NCBI GenBank assembly: GCA_943787465.1
Contig: CALSMN010000003.1
Location: forward strand, 1 to 64,000
DNA from: an uncultured Bacteroidia bacterium
GTDB taxonomy: Bacteria; Bacteroidota; Bacteroidia; NS11-12g; UBA9320
Direction: 5' to 3'
DNA: 64,000 nucleotides
How positions within the stretch are numbered: the stretch's first letter is position 1; each line of letters begins with the position of its first letter. The position numbers and the translations under genes are program-made. The notes under the pieces are model-generated. The model was not told the origin of the DNA. It ran no database searches and was given only the letters and a program-made list of their open reading frames with translations. This document shows, in pieces, positions 28,160 to 37,032 of the stretch.

Positions 28160-28728
28160 TGTCAAGTAAAGGATATCCTAATTTGCATACAGGTCAGGTC
28201 CTTATATCGGAGCCTTTTATTGAAGATCCTACTTTCGAAAGAAGTGTTATTTTATTGGCGGAGTATCACGCTGAGGGTGCAGTTGGATTTGTTCTTAATC
28301 AGCCCTCCAATTTTGTACTTTCTGATTTGGTGCCTGACCTCTCAGCAGTAAATCTACCTATTTTTATGGGTGGTCCAGTCGAATTGGATAGCCTTCATTG
28401 TATCCATAATTGTCCTCATATAGATGGAGCAATTGGTGTAAAGCAAAATATATATTGGGGAGGAGATTTCGAGCAAATCATTGCAGGTTTTAAGTCTGGA
28501 TTATTGAAGGAACATCAGTTTAAATTTTTTATGGGGTATAGTGGTTGGGCCCAAAATCAATTATTGAATGAAATCAAACAAAAATCATGGATAATTGGGA
28601 GTATTGCTGATCGAATTATTTTTGATCATACGAAAAACACAAAAGAATTATGGAAGTATGCACTTAAAAATAAAGGAGGGAAAGTCGCCTTATTAGCAAA
28701 TTCTCCTATCAGCCCATTGTTAAACTAA
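28159..28728 (+). CDS. YqgE/AlgH family protein (UPF0301)
   Basis: The start ATG (28159-28161) overlaps the previous stop. GQVLISEPFIEDPTFERSVI, LLAEYHAEGAVGFVLNQPSN, FMGGPVELDSLHCIHN and FFMGYSGWAQNQL are UPF0301 signatures. It is a conserved cytoplasmic protein of ~190 residues with an alpha/beta fold; its biochemical role is unsettled. Intact. Confidence 0.9.
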   Translation: MSSKGYPNLHTGQVLISEPFIEDPTFERSVILLAEYHAEGAVGFVLNQPSNFVLSDLVPDLSAVNLPIFMGGPVELDSLHCIHNCPHIDGAIGVKQNIYWGGDFEQIIAGFKSGLLKEHQFKFFMGYSGWAQNQLLNEIKQKSWIIGSIADRIIFDHTKNTKELWKYALKNKGGKVALLANSPISPLLN

Positions 28729-28742
28729 TTCATTTATCTTTG
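28717..28742 (+). promoter_or_regulatory. Bacteroidota-type promoter
   Basis: TTG at 28717-28719 and TATCTTTG at 28735-28742, 18 bp upstream of the next ATG. The spacing is slightly short but the -7 box is ideal. Confidence 0.45.
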
Positions 28743-28759
28743 ATGAGATTTAAAAAATT

Positions 28760-29215
28760 ATGGATCATATTTTAATTAATACACATAGTATTTTGCGTTG
28801 GGCTGTTCTTTTATTTGGGCTATACGCAATCACTAAATCTGCTAGAGGACTTCTATACAATCAACCTTACACTTCCAATCATAACATGGCTGCTACCCTT
28901 TTTGTGGCTAGTGTTCATTTGCAAATAATTATTGGTTTATTGCTCTATGTAGCTCGAGGATGGGCAAATAATTGGGGCAAAATGGGCGAGGCGATGGGGA
29001 ATGCTACCCTTCGATTCTGGACGGTTGAACATGTTTTGGGAATGCTATTGGCTGCGGTACTCATCCAAATCGGAAGAACTAAATCTAAAAAACAAACAGA
29101 TGTGAGTAAGAAACATCAACAGTCACTTATCTTTTTCACACTAGGTTTATTAATGATCATAGCCATGATTCCATGGCCTTTTCGCGGTGAAATTGCTCGT
29201 TCACTCTGGCCTTAA
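28760..29215 (+). CDS. Four-helix integral membrane protein, unknown
   Basis: The 151-residue product has four hydrophobic segments (SILRWAVLLFGLYAITKSAR, VASVHLQIIIGLLLYVA, VEHVLGMLLAAVLIQIG, LIFFTLGLLMIIAMIPW). Conserved-looking histidines in helix 1, helix 2 and the start of helix 3 recall cytochrome b561-like or DUF2269-like membrane proteins, but heme binding is unproven. It likely sits in the inner membrane. A promoter is visible just upstream. Confidence 0.6.
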   Translation: MDHILINTHSILRWAVLLFGLYAITKSARGLLYNQPYTSNHNMAATLFVASVHLQIIIGLLLYVARGWANNWGKMGEAMGNATLRFWTVEHVLGMLLAAVLIQIGRTKSKKQTDVSKKHQQSLIFFTLGLLMIIAMIPWPFRGEIARSLWP

Positions 29216-29233
29216 CATACAAATCTTAATTAG

Positions 29234-29581
29234 ATGAAAATAGATACATTACAAGCCATTGCTCACATTTTAGGAAACGGGTATAAATGCTTTGTAAACC
29301 TAGAAACAGAAGAAGTTTTTTCTGCGGAAGATTTGCCTTTAGCTCAGCAAAAGAGTATTAAATTTAAATCGTATGTTCCTTTAGAAGGGAAATTAACCTT
29401 TGCAATGATGGAAGAATTTACTGCTCAAGTGGATGATTTTGGCGACCAGTCAGCGTTAATGGAAACGCTTACCTTCGAGCAACCGTTCTATAATTTTAAA
29501 AAGAAAGTATATCAACTTCGTTTAGCAGATGATTGGATTGCTTTTAGAACACAAAAGATTATCAATCACCTGACGGTTTAA
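29234..29581 (+). CDS. Small acidic cytoplasmic protein, unknown
   Basis: 115 residues: ALQ-type N-terminus (IDTLQAIAHILGNGYKCFVN), a strand pair with NLETEEVFSAEDLPLAQQ, and a C-terminal KKKVYQLRLADDWIAFRT. The pattern is close to UPF0158-like proteins, but I am not certain. It starts 18 bp after the membrane-protein stop and is likely cotranscribed. No catalytic motif. Confidence 0.5.
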   Translation: MKIDTLQAIAHILGNGYKCFVNLETEEVFSAEDLPLAQQKSIKFKSYVPLEGKLTFAMMEEFTAQVDDFGDQSALMETLTFEQPFYNFKKKVYQLRLADDWIAFRTQKIINHLTV

Positions 29582-29586
29582 TGCAA

Positions 29587-30195
29587 TTATTTTATTTTTA
29601 GGTGAAGGACTTTTTTCCCCTCAATATATCCCTCCAACTCGTCACCCATTTGAACAGGACCTACTCCAGCTGGTGTTCCTGTGAACAGTAAATCTCCAAT
29701 TTTTAGCGTAAAATACTGGGAGCAATGAGCTATAATTTGAGGAATATCAAATAGCATCAATTGGGTATTTCCCTGTTGAACAATAGTTCCATTTTTTTTA
29801 AGTTCAAAATTTAATTGGGTCAAATCATAATCATTGATAGACAGAAAATCACCCAATACTGCACTTTGATCAAAGGCTTTTGCTTTTTCCCAGGGAAGTC
29901 CCTTTTCTTTTAATTTTTTTTGTACATCTCGAGCAGTAAAATCAATACCTAATGTAAAATCGGTAAAATATTTATGCGCAAATCGTTTTTCAATATTTTT
30001 ACCTAATCGGTCTATTTTGACTACAATTTCTGCTTCATAATGCACATCCGACGTCCAGTTTGGGATATAAAATGCATCCCGCTGTCTGAAAATGGCAGAG
30101 TCCGGTTTCATAAATATAACAGGCTCATCGGGTGTTTCATTCCCTAATTCTTGGGCATGTGCAACATAATTTCTTCCAATGCAGATTATTTTCAT
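29587..30195 (-). CDS. Fumarylacetoacetate hydrolase family protein
   Basis: The start is MKIICIGRNYVAHAQELGNE (30193-30195). Longer in-frame versions would run into the aat coding region. RNYVAHAQELG, VIFMKPDSAIF, HYEAEIVVKID (metal-binding H-E-E), ARDVQKKLKEKGLPWEKAK, and GDLLFTGTPAGVGPVQ are signatures of the FAHD1-type branch, which hydrolyses or decarboxylates acylpyruvates or oxaloacetate. At ~202 residues it is a single-domain member, not the long fumarylacetoacetase, so a role in tyrosine breakdown is possible but unproven. Divergent from aat with 31 bp between the starts. Confidence 0.85.
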   Translation of the reverse strand: MKIICIGRNYVAHAQELGNETPDEPVIFMKPDSAIFRQRDAFYIPNWTSDVHYEAEIVVKIDRLGKNIEKRFAHKYFTDFTLGIDFTARDVQKKLKEKGLPWEKAKAFDQSAVLGDFLSINDYDLTQLNFELKKNGTIVQQGNTQLMLFDIPQIIAHCSQYFTLKIGDLLFTGTPAGVGPVQMGDELEGYIEGKKVLHLKIK

Positions 30196-30226
30196 AAAAT
30201 AAAATTTCTTTTGCAAATGTAAACAT

Positions 30227-30787
30227 ATGCTTGAACCCACAGAATTGCTATATGCGTATGCCCAAGGGTATTTTCCAATGGCTATACCAGAGGAGAATAA
30301 TGAAATTTTTTGGTTCAAACCGGATAAACGTGGAATCATTCCATTGGATAAATTTCACGTATCTAAAAATTTACGTCGGTTATTCAATAGACACTATTTT
30401 GAACTTAAAATCAATGGAGATTTTGAAGGGACAATACGTGCTTGTGCAAACCGTGAGGATACCTGGATTAGTGACGATATTATTAAATCCTATTCCAAAT
30501 TATACGATTTAGGGTATGCTTACAGCTTTGAAACTTGGAGAGAAGGTAGGCTTGTAGGGGGGCTTTATGGTGTGGCAATAGGTAAAGTGTTTTTTGGCGA
30601 AAGTATGTTTCACAAGGAGACCGATGCAAGTAAAATAGCCCTCATCTTTTTAGTAGAATTTATGAAAGAAAATAACTTTTTACTGCTAGACACTCAATAT
30701 ATTAATGATCATTTGCTACAGTTTGGAGCTGAAGAAATTTCAAATGAAGCCTACGAAAAATTGCTAGGAAAGGCACTTGAAAGTTAG
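30227..30787 (+). CDS. aat: Leucyl/phenylalanyl-tRNA-protein transferase
   Basis: It transfers Leu or Phe from tRNA to N-terminal Arg or Lys, marking proteins for ClpS/ClpAP degradation. AYAQGYFPMA, FWFKPDKRGIIPLDKFHVSK, FEGTIRACANREDTWI, VGGLYGVAIGKVFFGESMFH and LLDTQYINDHLLQFGAEEI match the family. 186 residues, slightly shorter than proteobacterial enzymes but complete. Confidence 0.93.
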   Translation: MLEPTELLYAYAQGYFPMAIPEENNEIFWFKPDKRGIIPLDKFHVSKNLRRLFNRHYFELKINGDFEGTIRACANREDTWISDDIIKSYSKLYDLGYAYSFETWREGRLVGGLYGVAIGKVFFGESMFHKETDASKIALIFLVEFMKENNFLLLDTQYINDHLLQFGAEEISNEAYEKLLGKALES

Positions 30788-30793
30788 ATTTAT

Positions 30794-31768
30794 TTATGAT
30801 AAAAGTTGCTGAATAACCGCTATTTTTTTTTCGGTTTCTTCCCATTCTTCCTTAGGGTCAGAATCTTTTGTTATCCCAGCACCTGCGAATAGTTCTATCG
30901 ATTTTTCATGAAACCGCATGCATCGCAAATTGACAAAAAATGTGGCCGAATTTTTTTTTAATACTCCAGTAACACCGGCATAAAAACTACGTTGGATGGT
31001 TTCAAAGTCTTGAATAAAGTCAAAACTACGATCTCTAGGTAATCCACACACAGCTGGAGTAGGAGGTAGTTCTTTTACTAGCTTAAGGGCATCATTCGAG
31101 GAACAGGCTAGGGTGTATGAGGTTTTTAAGTGTTTGATTTCCCCAAATAGTTCTTCTTCCAAATCAGATTTTTGGTAATGTTCAATGCCAAGAGCTTTTA
31201 GTTTATCTTCAATGAAATCACAAACCAATTGCTGCTCTTGTTCTTCTTTGGGAGTAAATTTCTCATTAATTAAACGAGTTCCAGCAAGGGCTACGGTATT
31301 TAAAATGCCATCTTCATAATGGATAAGAAGTTCAGGAGATGCTCCTACCCATTGTTCCGGACCAATATTGATATAGTATCCAAAATTGGTAGTATATTTT
31401 TTGACTGCATTTTGAAATACTTCTATTGGGTCATGGTTTCTTACAATAAATTTATTTCGAGCTAAAACTACTTTTTTTAAAGGACTCGATTCCATGGCAT
31501 TTTTTGCCATAAATACACTAGTTTCATATTCCTCTTTTGAAAGTGGTTCATTTTTTGTTAGATCAAAAGATTGAATGGGTTTTGGATTTGGAGTATCCCC
31601 AAAAAAATAGGCTTGTTTTGAATGATCAAATGGATAAAATACCAGTCCTTCTTTTTTCATCCAGTAGGTCTCCAATGAATCAAAATATTCAATACTCTGA
31701 GCAGAGTATTGTTCAATTTTTTTTGGGTGAGGGAGGTATATAAGAGCTCCTATATTATCTAATTCCAT
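30794..31768 (-). CDS. menF: Isochorismate synthase
   Basis: Converts chorismate to isochorismate, the first committed step of menaquinone synthesis. The chorismate-binding domain is clear: KKVVLARNKFIVRNHDPIEV, GASPELLIHYEDG, ALAGTR, ELPPTPAVCGLPRD, RSFYAGVTGVL, LRCMRF and GAGITKDSDPKEEWEETEKK. The protein is 324 residues, short at the N-terminus as is usual for Bacteroidota MenF. Its start overlaps the stop of the hotdog thioesterase by one base (31768). Siderophore EntC is an alternative, but no siderophore genes are present. Confidence 0.88.
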   Translation of the reverse strand: MELDNIGALIYLPHPKKIEQYSAQSIEYFDSLETYWMKKEGLVFYPFDHSKQAYFFGDTPNPKPIQSFDLTKNEPLSKEEYETSVFMAKNAMESSPLKKVVLARNKFIVRNHDPIEVFQNAVKKYTTNFGYYINIGPEQWVGASPELLIHYEDGILNTVALAGTRLINEKFTPKEEQEQQLVCDFIEDKLKALGIEHYQKSDLEEELFGEIKHLKTSYTLACSSNDALKLVKELPPTPAVCGLPRDRSFDFIQDFETIQRSFYAGVTGVLKKNSATFFVNLRCMRFHEKSIELFAGAGITKDSDPKEEWEETEKKIAVIQQLLS

Positions 31769-32190
31769 TACTTTTTGTCTACCACAGCTAGGGTCATTCT
31801 ACTTATATTTATGAGTTTATCATTGTCTGCAAGGGTTCTGATTTCCCAAACTTGGGTAGATTTACCCAAATGGATTGCTTTGGCGGTTGCAAAAATCATT
31901 CCTTCTCGAACACTTTTTAAATGACTCGTGTTCAGTGAAAGCCCTAAGCAGGCTTTATTTAAATGAGTAACAACCAAATTTCCTGCTAGACTAGCAACAT
32001 TTTCAGCTAGTGCAGCAACAGCTCCGCCGTGCAGCATACCCAGAGGTTGATGAACTTCAAAGGTGACGGGCATACTCATGGTGATAAAATCCTCACCTAT
32101 ATCCACTACTTTCATTTTAAGATGGCTAGCTAAGGTGTTTTCTCCAAGTGTGTTAAGTTGAGATATCTTTATAGATTTGTAGGGTATCAA
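31768..32190 (-). CDS. PaaI-type hotdog thioesterase, probably DHNA-CoA thioesterase
   Basis: 140 residues with the hotdog-fold signature PLGMLHGGAVAALAENVASL (HGG and catalytic Glu) and a conserved C-terminal strand (KSTQVWEIRTLADNDKLINI). The PaaI/MenI family hydrolyses aromatic or 1,4-dihydroxy-2-naphthoyl-CoA. Coupling to isochorismate synthase by a one-base overlap argues for the menaquinone pathway. Confidence 0.8.
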   Translation of the reverse strand: MIPYKSIKISQLNTLGENTLASHLKMKVVDIGEDFITMSMPVTFEVHQPLGMLHGGAVAALAENVASLAGNLVVTHLNKACLGLSLNTSHLKSVREGMIFATAKAIHLGKSTQVWEIRTLADNDKLINISRMTLAVVDKK

Positions 32191-32203
32191 TGTTGTTAGT
32201 TTA

Positions 32204-32821
32204 ATGACCGCAAAGAAAACGATTTATATTATAAGGCACGGAGAAACCGACTATAATAAGCGCAGAATCATACAAGGTCAGGGTATTGACAGTGTTTTAA
32301 ATGATACAGGACATAAACAGGCATTTCAGTTTTATAGAGCGTATCATCATATTCCATTTGATGTTATCTATACCAGTTCGCTGAGAAGAACCCAGCAAAG
32401 TGTGCAGGATTTTATCGAGGCTGGGTTTAAGCAAAAAATCATGCCAGAGTTTGATGAGATAAGTTGGGGCATTTTTGAGGGTTTGTCAGGGGATTTTGAG
32501 AGTAAATCAAAATTACGATCAATGATCAATGACTGGTCTGCTGGGCTATTAGATCGAAGTGTAGATGACGGAGAAACACCCAATTCAGTATTCAAACGTC
32601 AAAAAGAGGGGATACGTAAAATTCTAATGAAACCAGATAAAAATATTTTGATATGTACGCATGGTAGAGCTTTAAAAATACTTTTATGTTTAATGACTAA
32701 AACTCCATTAGAAGAAATGGAGCAATTTCGCCATTCGAATTTAACGTTGTATCAATTTGATTATGATGGTAAGGATTTTAAAATAATAAAAAGCAACTGC
32801 ACTAAACACCTAATGATTTAG
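32204..32821 (+). CDS. Histidine phosphatase (phosphoglycerate mutase) family protein
   Basis: IYIIRHGETDYNKRRIIQGQ carries the catalytic RHG histidine. YTSSLRRTQQSV and ILICTHGRALKILL supply the second arginine and the H of the phosphate pocket; ISWGIFEGLSG is typical too. 205 residues, intact. The family includes phosphoglycerate mutases, alpha-ribazole phosphatases and broad phosphatases; the substrate cannot be told. It is divergent from the menaquinone pair. Confidence 0.85.
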   Translation: MTAKKTIYIIRHGETDYNKRRIIQGQGIDSVLNDTGHKQAFQFYRAYHHIPFDVIYTSSLRRTQQSVQDFIEAGFKQKIMPEFDEISWGIFEGLSGDFESKSKLRSMINDWSAGLLDRSVDDGETPNSVFKRQKEGIRKILMKPDKNILICTHGRALKILLCLMTKTPLEEMEQFRHSNLTLYQFDYDGKDFKIIKSNCTKHLMI

Positions 32822-32828
32822 GTGTTTA
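32803..32828. terminator. Hairpin between convergent genes
   Basis: TAAACACCTAA (32803-32813), loop TGAT, TTAGGTGTTTA (32818-32828): a perfect 11-bp inverted repeat overlapping the phosphatase stop. A second, weaker AAAAGAG/CTCTTTT pair follows. It probably ends the phosphatase gene and the convergent frr gene. Confidence 0.6.
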
Positions 32829-32853
32829 AAAGAGATTCAAACGCTCTTTTGAA

Positions 32854-33417
32854 TTAAATTGTCATGATATCTTTTTCTTTATTAGCAATAGCATCATCAA
32901 TTTTTTTATTGTAGGTATCGATGATTTTTTGAACTTCAATTTCTCCATCTTTTGCCATATCTTCACTTAGGCCATCAGACTTTAGAGTTTTAATGAAATC
33001 AAGCGCATCTTTACGGGCACTTCGTATTCCAATTTTACCGTGTTCACTCTCTCCTTTAACTTGTTTTACGAGTTGTAATCTTCTTTCTTCAGTTAATGGT
33101 GGTACATTTATGATAACTTGCTCTCCATCATTTTGAGGATTGAGTCCAAGATTAGCATGCATGATGCCTTTGCTGATATCTTCAATCATACCCTTTTCCC
33201 ATGGCTTGACAATAATAGTTTTTGCATCTGGGGTGTTTATATTAGCAACTTGAGATAAGGGAACTTGACTACCATAATATTCCACACTGACACTGTCCAA
33301 CATAGAGGGGGAAGCTTTTCCAGCTCGAAGTTTACTTATCTCTAGCACGACATGATGAAGTGCTTTTTCTACAGAAATCTTCAATTCATCAAGAACCATT
33401 TTTAAATCTTCATTCAT
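32854..33417 (-). CDS. frr: Ribosome recycling factor
   Basis: Dissociates post-termination ribosomes with EF-G. The start is MNEDLKMVLDELKISVEKAL (33415-33417). KLRAGKASPSMLDSVSVEYY, TIIVKPWEKGMIEDISKGI, NVPPLTEERRLQLVKQVKG and DEAIxNKEKDI-like C-terminus (IDDAIANKEKDIMTI) are diagnostic. 187 residues, normal length. pyrH, the usual neighbour, is not here. Confidence 0.95.
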   Translation of the reverse strand: MNEDLKMVLDELKISVEKALHHVVLEISKLRAGKASPSMLDSVSVEYYGSQVPLSQVANINTPDAKTIIVKPWEKGMIEDISKGIMHANLGLNPQNDGEQVIINVPPLTEERRLQLVKQVKGESEHGKIGIRSARKDALDFIKTLKSDGLSEDMAKDGEIEVQKIIDTYNKKIDDAIANKEKDIMTI

Positions 33418-33466
33418 ACCTATAGTTTGCTTATATAACGACAAAGAAAAATATTTCTAGTCAGTG

Positions 33467-34366
33467 TTACAAGAATAATATTTGTGAGATAATCAACCAG
33501 CCCAGGGTAGAAATGATTATGGATGTAAAAAGTGCATTAGCAAATACAGAATCTTCTTGATATGCAAAAGCAAAAGATAATATTATAACAATTGCCATAA
33601 TGCTATAACTCAATAAAAACTGATTTGGGTATATAAAAACTAGCACAGACCCTAATACAAATTGTACTAAAAATGTATAGTTAATATTTTTACTAAGATT
33701 AGGAAACCTAAATTTATATTGGTTTAAATGAATCAAGTGATAGATGATACTAATTCCCAATATCGGTAAAAGAAGGAGAAGCATTGGATTAGTTATGCCG
33801 ATATGATGAGTAACAATTTGGGGAAGAAGTATAAATAGATTTTCAACATCACCAAGAATAAATATGATTCCAGCTATGGAGGCAATTGTCATCAGGAAAT
33901 ACATGATAAAAAGGGTGAATCCATTTCGTGACAAAGTGCCTTCTTGAAAAAATAAAGCAATCACAGGTAAAATCAATAAAAAACTTTGATGAGCAAATGC
34001 CTGAGTTATTCCAATACCAATTCCTAGAAAAATCAAATATTCTTGTTTTTTTGGATGATCTTTAGACTCATAAACAGAATACATAGCTAACAAAAACAGA
34101 AAGCCATATTCTATATGTTCAACGGACAGATCAAGAATGATTAGGCCAACTAATACAGAGAAAAGAACTAAAGGGAGAGCGGTGTTTTTGCCTAAGATAC
34201 CATATCTGTAGCACAAATAATTTAGGCAAATTCCCTCAGCGAATAATCCAAGCAAAAGCAACCAAGGTACTGAAGTTGAATATGAAATGATACAGCCATA
34301 AAAGGCGAATAATAGCAGGGAGAAAAATATGCCTGTTATGTTTTTATGTGAGATTAATCGAATCAA
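33467..34366 (-). CDS. Polytopic membrane protein, DUF6427-like
   Basis: 299 residues with about ten hydrophobic segments and few charged loops (GIFFSLLLFAFYGCIISYS, PLVLFSVLVGLIILDLSV, EYGFLFLLAMYSVYESKDH). The layout fits the Bacteroidota DUF6427 membrane family, but no motif is decisive. Its start overlaps the end of the next gene upstream by four bases, so it is cotranscribed with the exported 481-residue protein. Function unknown. Confidence 0.55.
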   Translation of the reverse strand: MIRLISHKNITGIFFSLLLFAFYGCIISYSTSVPWLLLLGLFAEGICLNYLCYRYGILGKNTALPLVLFSVLVGLIILDLSVEHIEYGFLFLLAMYSVYESKDHPKKQEYLIFLGIGIGITQAFAHQSFLLILPVIALFFQEGTLSRNGFTLFIMYFLMTIASIAGIIFILGDVENLFILLPQIVTHHIGITNPMLLLLLPILGISIIYHLIHLNQYKFRFPNLSKNINYTFLVQFVLGSVLVFIYPNQFLLSYSIMAIVIILSFAFAYQEDSVFANALFTSIIISTLGWLIISQILFL

Positions 34367-35808
34367 TAATAACGAATTTTTAAAAGGGAAAATCTTCTAT
34401 TTTTATAAGATGGGATAACTACTTCTTGTGCATTTACTTGCAACGAGCCTTCCGGAATAATGGCCACGTATTCTAGCGCTAATTTTGCTATTTTTTGACT
34501 TTTAGTTGAGCCATTATTATATATGGTATATTGTAAGACATCGCCTGAACTCCTAAACTGATCGTTATATAATAGCTGAATATAGTGCTGACTTACATAC
34601 AAGGCAGCTGAGCTAAAATAGCCGCCATCATTAATGCTGATTTGATTTTTAACAATATGATGATGCCATGAAGGCGATAGACCCTGATCAAAATCCATGA
34701 CCAATATTCCGTTAAATTTATAGATATTTTTAACAGTGCTCTGTGAAATGCCATTAATCACATTAATATCATTTTCCTTAAACCAATCTTTTTGTTCTGC
34801 AATAATAAGTAACCCCCCATCAGATTTTGGAATGCTGGCTATAATACTGAAATCTTCATCAATGGTTTGAGAACTTAGTGCTCCAGATTGTAGTGATTCA
34901 GTCCATGTTAAGGGAAAGGGAGTGATTGATGTTTGGAACGTCTTTGTTTTTTGTTGAGGTTCAACGTGTATTATGCCTCGATATCCATATTGACCTAATT
35001 GATTATAAAATCCGATCCAATGAGCCTCGTCTTTTTCACGATGATATATTAAGGTTGAAGAACCGATTGAAATGGAGTCTGGAAATGGGAAAATCGATGC
35101 GGTATCCGAATCCAGGATTATAAGCGAGTGTTCTTTTGGTTTATTCTCTAAATTTTGAATAGTACTCGTGTGTATTGTCATGATATTTTGATTGGTTAAA
35201 ATCATATCATGCAATGTATTTGAAGCTAAAGATGAAATCGAAAATGACATATCTTGAAAGGGTTCCAGGGACATGTTAAATAAACGTCCTTTCAATATAC
35301 ATTGTGTATCTTCATAATTCAAATAACAAACACCTAAAGTATTTAAACTATCATTCATTTGTATTAGGATTTGCTGTGAATTTAGGTCAATTTTTTCATA
35401 GTTAATAAGCGGTATTTTTTGTGAAATAGGGATTAAATCAAAGTTATACCATTGCCCCATCAGTACATACTTTTTCTCTCTTTTATTTTTTTGAGTAGTA
35501 ATTATTAGAATTCCTTGAGGAGTCAGTTGAACTTTATGAAGTTTAGATTTTTTTAAGTCAATATAAGTACTTAGTTCTAGATTTAGATTAGCATCAAACC
35601 GATCAAGAATTATACTTTTAGTATAATTTTGGTTTCGGTATCGCATCAAAAAAGTTCCAGATTTATTTTCTCCCAATACTTTCATGAAAGGAGCGCCACC
35701 TCGAAGTTTTGTAGGGTTGCTCCAGAGCAAATCCTGGGCTTGTAATGAAATATGACTAACACAAAAGATTAGCAGAATAAACCCTATTTTTTGAATGTAT
35801 TTTTGCAC
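34363..35808 (-). CDS. Exported protein of 481 residues, unknown
   Basis: Signal peptide (IGFILLIFCVSHISLQAQD) followed by a strand-rich sequence with recurrent segments such as GTFLMRYRNQNYTKSIILDR, DEDFSIIASIPKSDGGLLII and SPSWHHHIVKNQISINDGGY, suggesting a beta-propeller. Many Bacteroidota carry comparable periplasmic proteins; no named family recognised. Divergent from hflX and overlapping the downstream membrane-protein gene by four bases. Confidence 0.55.
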   Translation of the reverse strand: MQKYIQKIGFILLIFCVSHISLQAQDLLWSNPTKLRGGAPFMKVLGENKSGTFLMRYRNQNYTKSIILDRFDANLNLELSTYIDLKKSKLHKVQLTPQGILIITTQKNKREKKYVLMGQWYNFDLIPISQKIPLINYEKIDLNSQQILIQMNDSLNTLGVCYLNYEDTQCILKGRLFNMSLEPFQDMSFSISSLASNTLHDMILTNQNIMTIHTSTIQNLENKPKEHSLIILDSDTASIFPFPDSISIGSSTLIYHREKDEAHWIGFYNQLGQYGYRGIIHVEPQQKTKTFQTSITPFPLTWTESLQSGALSSQTIDEDFSIIASIPKSDGGLLIIAEQKDWFKENDINVINGISQSTVKNIYKFNGILVMDFDQGLSPSWHHHIVKNQISINDGGYFSSAALYVSQHYIQLLYNDQFRSSGDVLQYTIYNNGSTKSQKIAKLALEYVAIIPEGSLQVNAQEVVIPSYKNRRFSLLKIRYY

Positions 35809-35856
35809 GTACTACAGAATGACACAAAAGAACGAATTAATTAAAGAAACTATCTA

Positions 35857-37032
35857 TTGAATCATCCAATTAATCTAAATAATACTTCAGAAAAGGCAAT
35901 TTTAATTGGTGTAGAACCTAAGAACGTTCCCATCAATACAAACCATGTGTACTTGGATGAGTTAGAGTTTTTAGCTTATACTGCAGGTGCTGAGTGTGTC
36001 AAACGATTCACTCAACGACTGGATTTTCCCCATCCAAAAACCTATTTTGGAAGAGGTAAGATTGAAGAAATAGCAGCCTATGTAAAAATAAATAATATTG
36101 ATTGCGCCATTTTTGATGATGAATTAAGCCCCTCACAAATTCGCAATTTGGAAGAATTCATATCTTGTAAAATAATTGATAGGAGCAGCTTAATATTGGA
36201 TATTTTTGCTAAAAATGCTCGAACAGCTCAGTCAAGAACTCAAGTAGAATTGGCACAAAGTGAGTACTTACTTCCCAGATTAACGCGTATGTGGACTCAC
36301 CTCCAAAAACAAAAAGGAGGAATTGGCATGAAAGGCCCAGGTGAGAAAGAAATTGAAACTGATAGAAGGGTCATTCGTGATAAAATAGCGAAACTTAAAA
36401 AAGACTTACATCATATTGATAGTCAAAGTTCCACTCGACGAAAAAATCGAGAATCTCAACGCCGCGTTGCTTTGGTTGGATATACCAACGTAGGGAAGTC
36501 TACCTTAATTAATTTATTAGCAAAGTCTGACGTCCTTGCTCAAGATAAATTGTTTGCAACCCTTGATAGTACCGTTCGTAAAGTGGTTTTTCCTCCAGAT
36601 CCTGTCACCTACAAGCCTTGTGTATTTCTATTATCCGATACGGTAGGTTTTATTCGTAAGCTACCCCATCAGCTCATCGAGAGTTTTAAAAGCACATTGG
36701 CTGAAGTTATTGAAGCCGATATTCTATTGCATGTTGTAGATGTAAGTCACTCACAATTTGAAGAACAAATGGAAACCGTTGCTCAAACCTTAAGTGAAAT
36801 AGGAGCAAGTGATAAACCTGTGATTACGATTTTCAATAAAATTGATCAGTATCAGCCAGACCCAACTTCGGATGATATCTTTCATGATTCTACCATCTAT
36901 GATATCCCAACTTTAAAGAAAACATGGATGGCAAAATTGAATGATAACATTGTGTTTATATCGGCTAAACAAGACCAAAATATCGAGGAGTTGAAGGACA
37001 TTATTCGAAAAAATGTAACTCAACTCGGCTAA
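35857..37032 (+). CDS. hflX: GTPase HflX
   Basis: Ribosome-binding GTPase that splits stalled ribosomes, notably after heat stress. The product starts at a TTG (35857). The N-terminal HflX domain (KTYFGRGKIEEIAAYVK, CAIFDDELSPSQIRNLEEFI, ILDIFAKNARTAQSRTQVEL) and glycine-rich linker (GGIGMKGPGEKEIETDRR) precede the G domain: G1 GYTNVGKST, G3 LSDTVGFIRKLP, G4 FNKID. 391 residues, normal. Confidence 0.94.
   Translation: MNHPINLNNTSEKAILIGVEPKNVPINTNHVYLDELEFLAYTAGAECVKRFTQRLDFPHPKTYFGRGKIEEIAAYVKINNIDCAIFDDELSPSQIRNLEEFISCKIIDRSSLILDIFAKNARTAQSRTQVELAQSEYLLPRLTRMWTHLQKQKGGIGMKGPGEKEIETDRRVIRDKIAKLKKDLHHIDSQSSTRRKNRESQRRVALVGYTNVGKSTLINLLAKSDVLAQDKLFATLDSTVRKVVFPPDPVTYKPCVFLLSDTVGFIRKLPHQLIESFKSTLAEVIEADILLHVVDVSHSQFEEQMETVAQTLSEIGASDKPVITIFNKIDQYQPDPTSDDIFHDSTIYDIPTLKKTWMAKLNDNIVFISAKQDQNIEELKDIIRKNVTQLG

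Noticed and set aside
31537-31743. Plus-strand 68-codon frame antisense to menF
   Set aside because: Antisense to a clear isochorismate synthase with no independent support.
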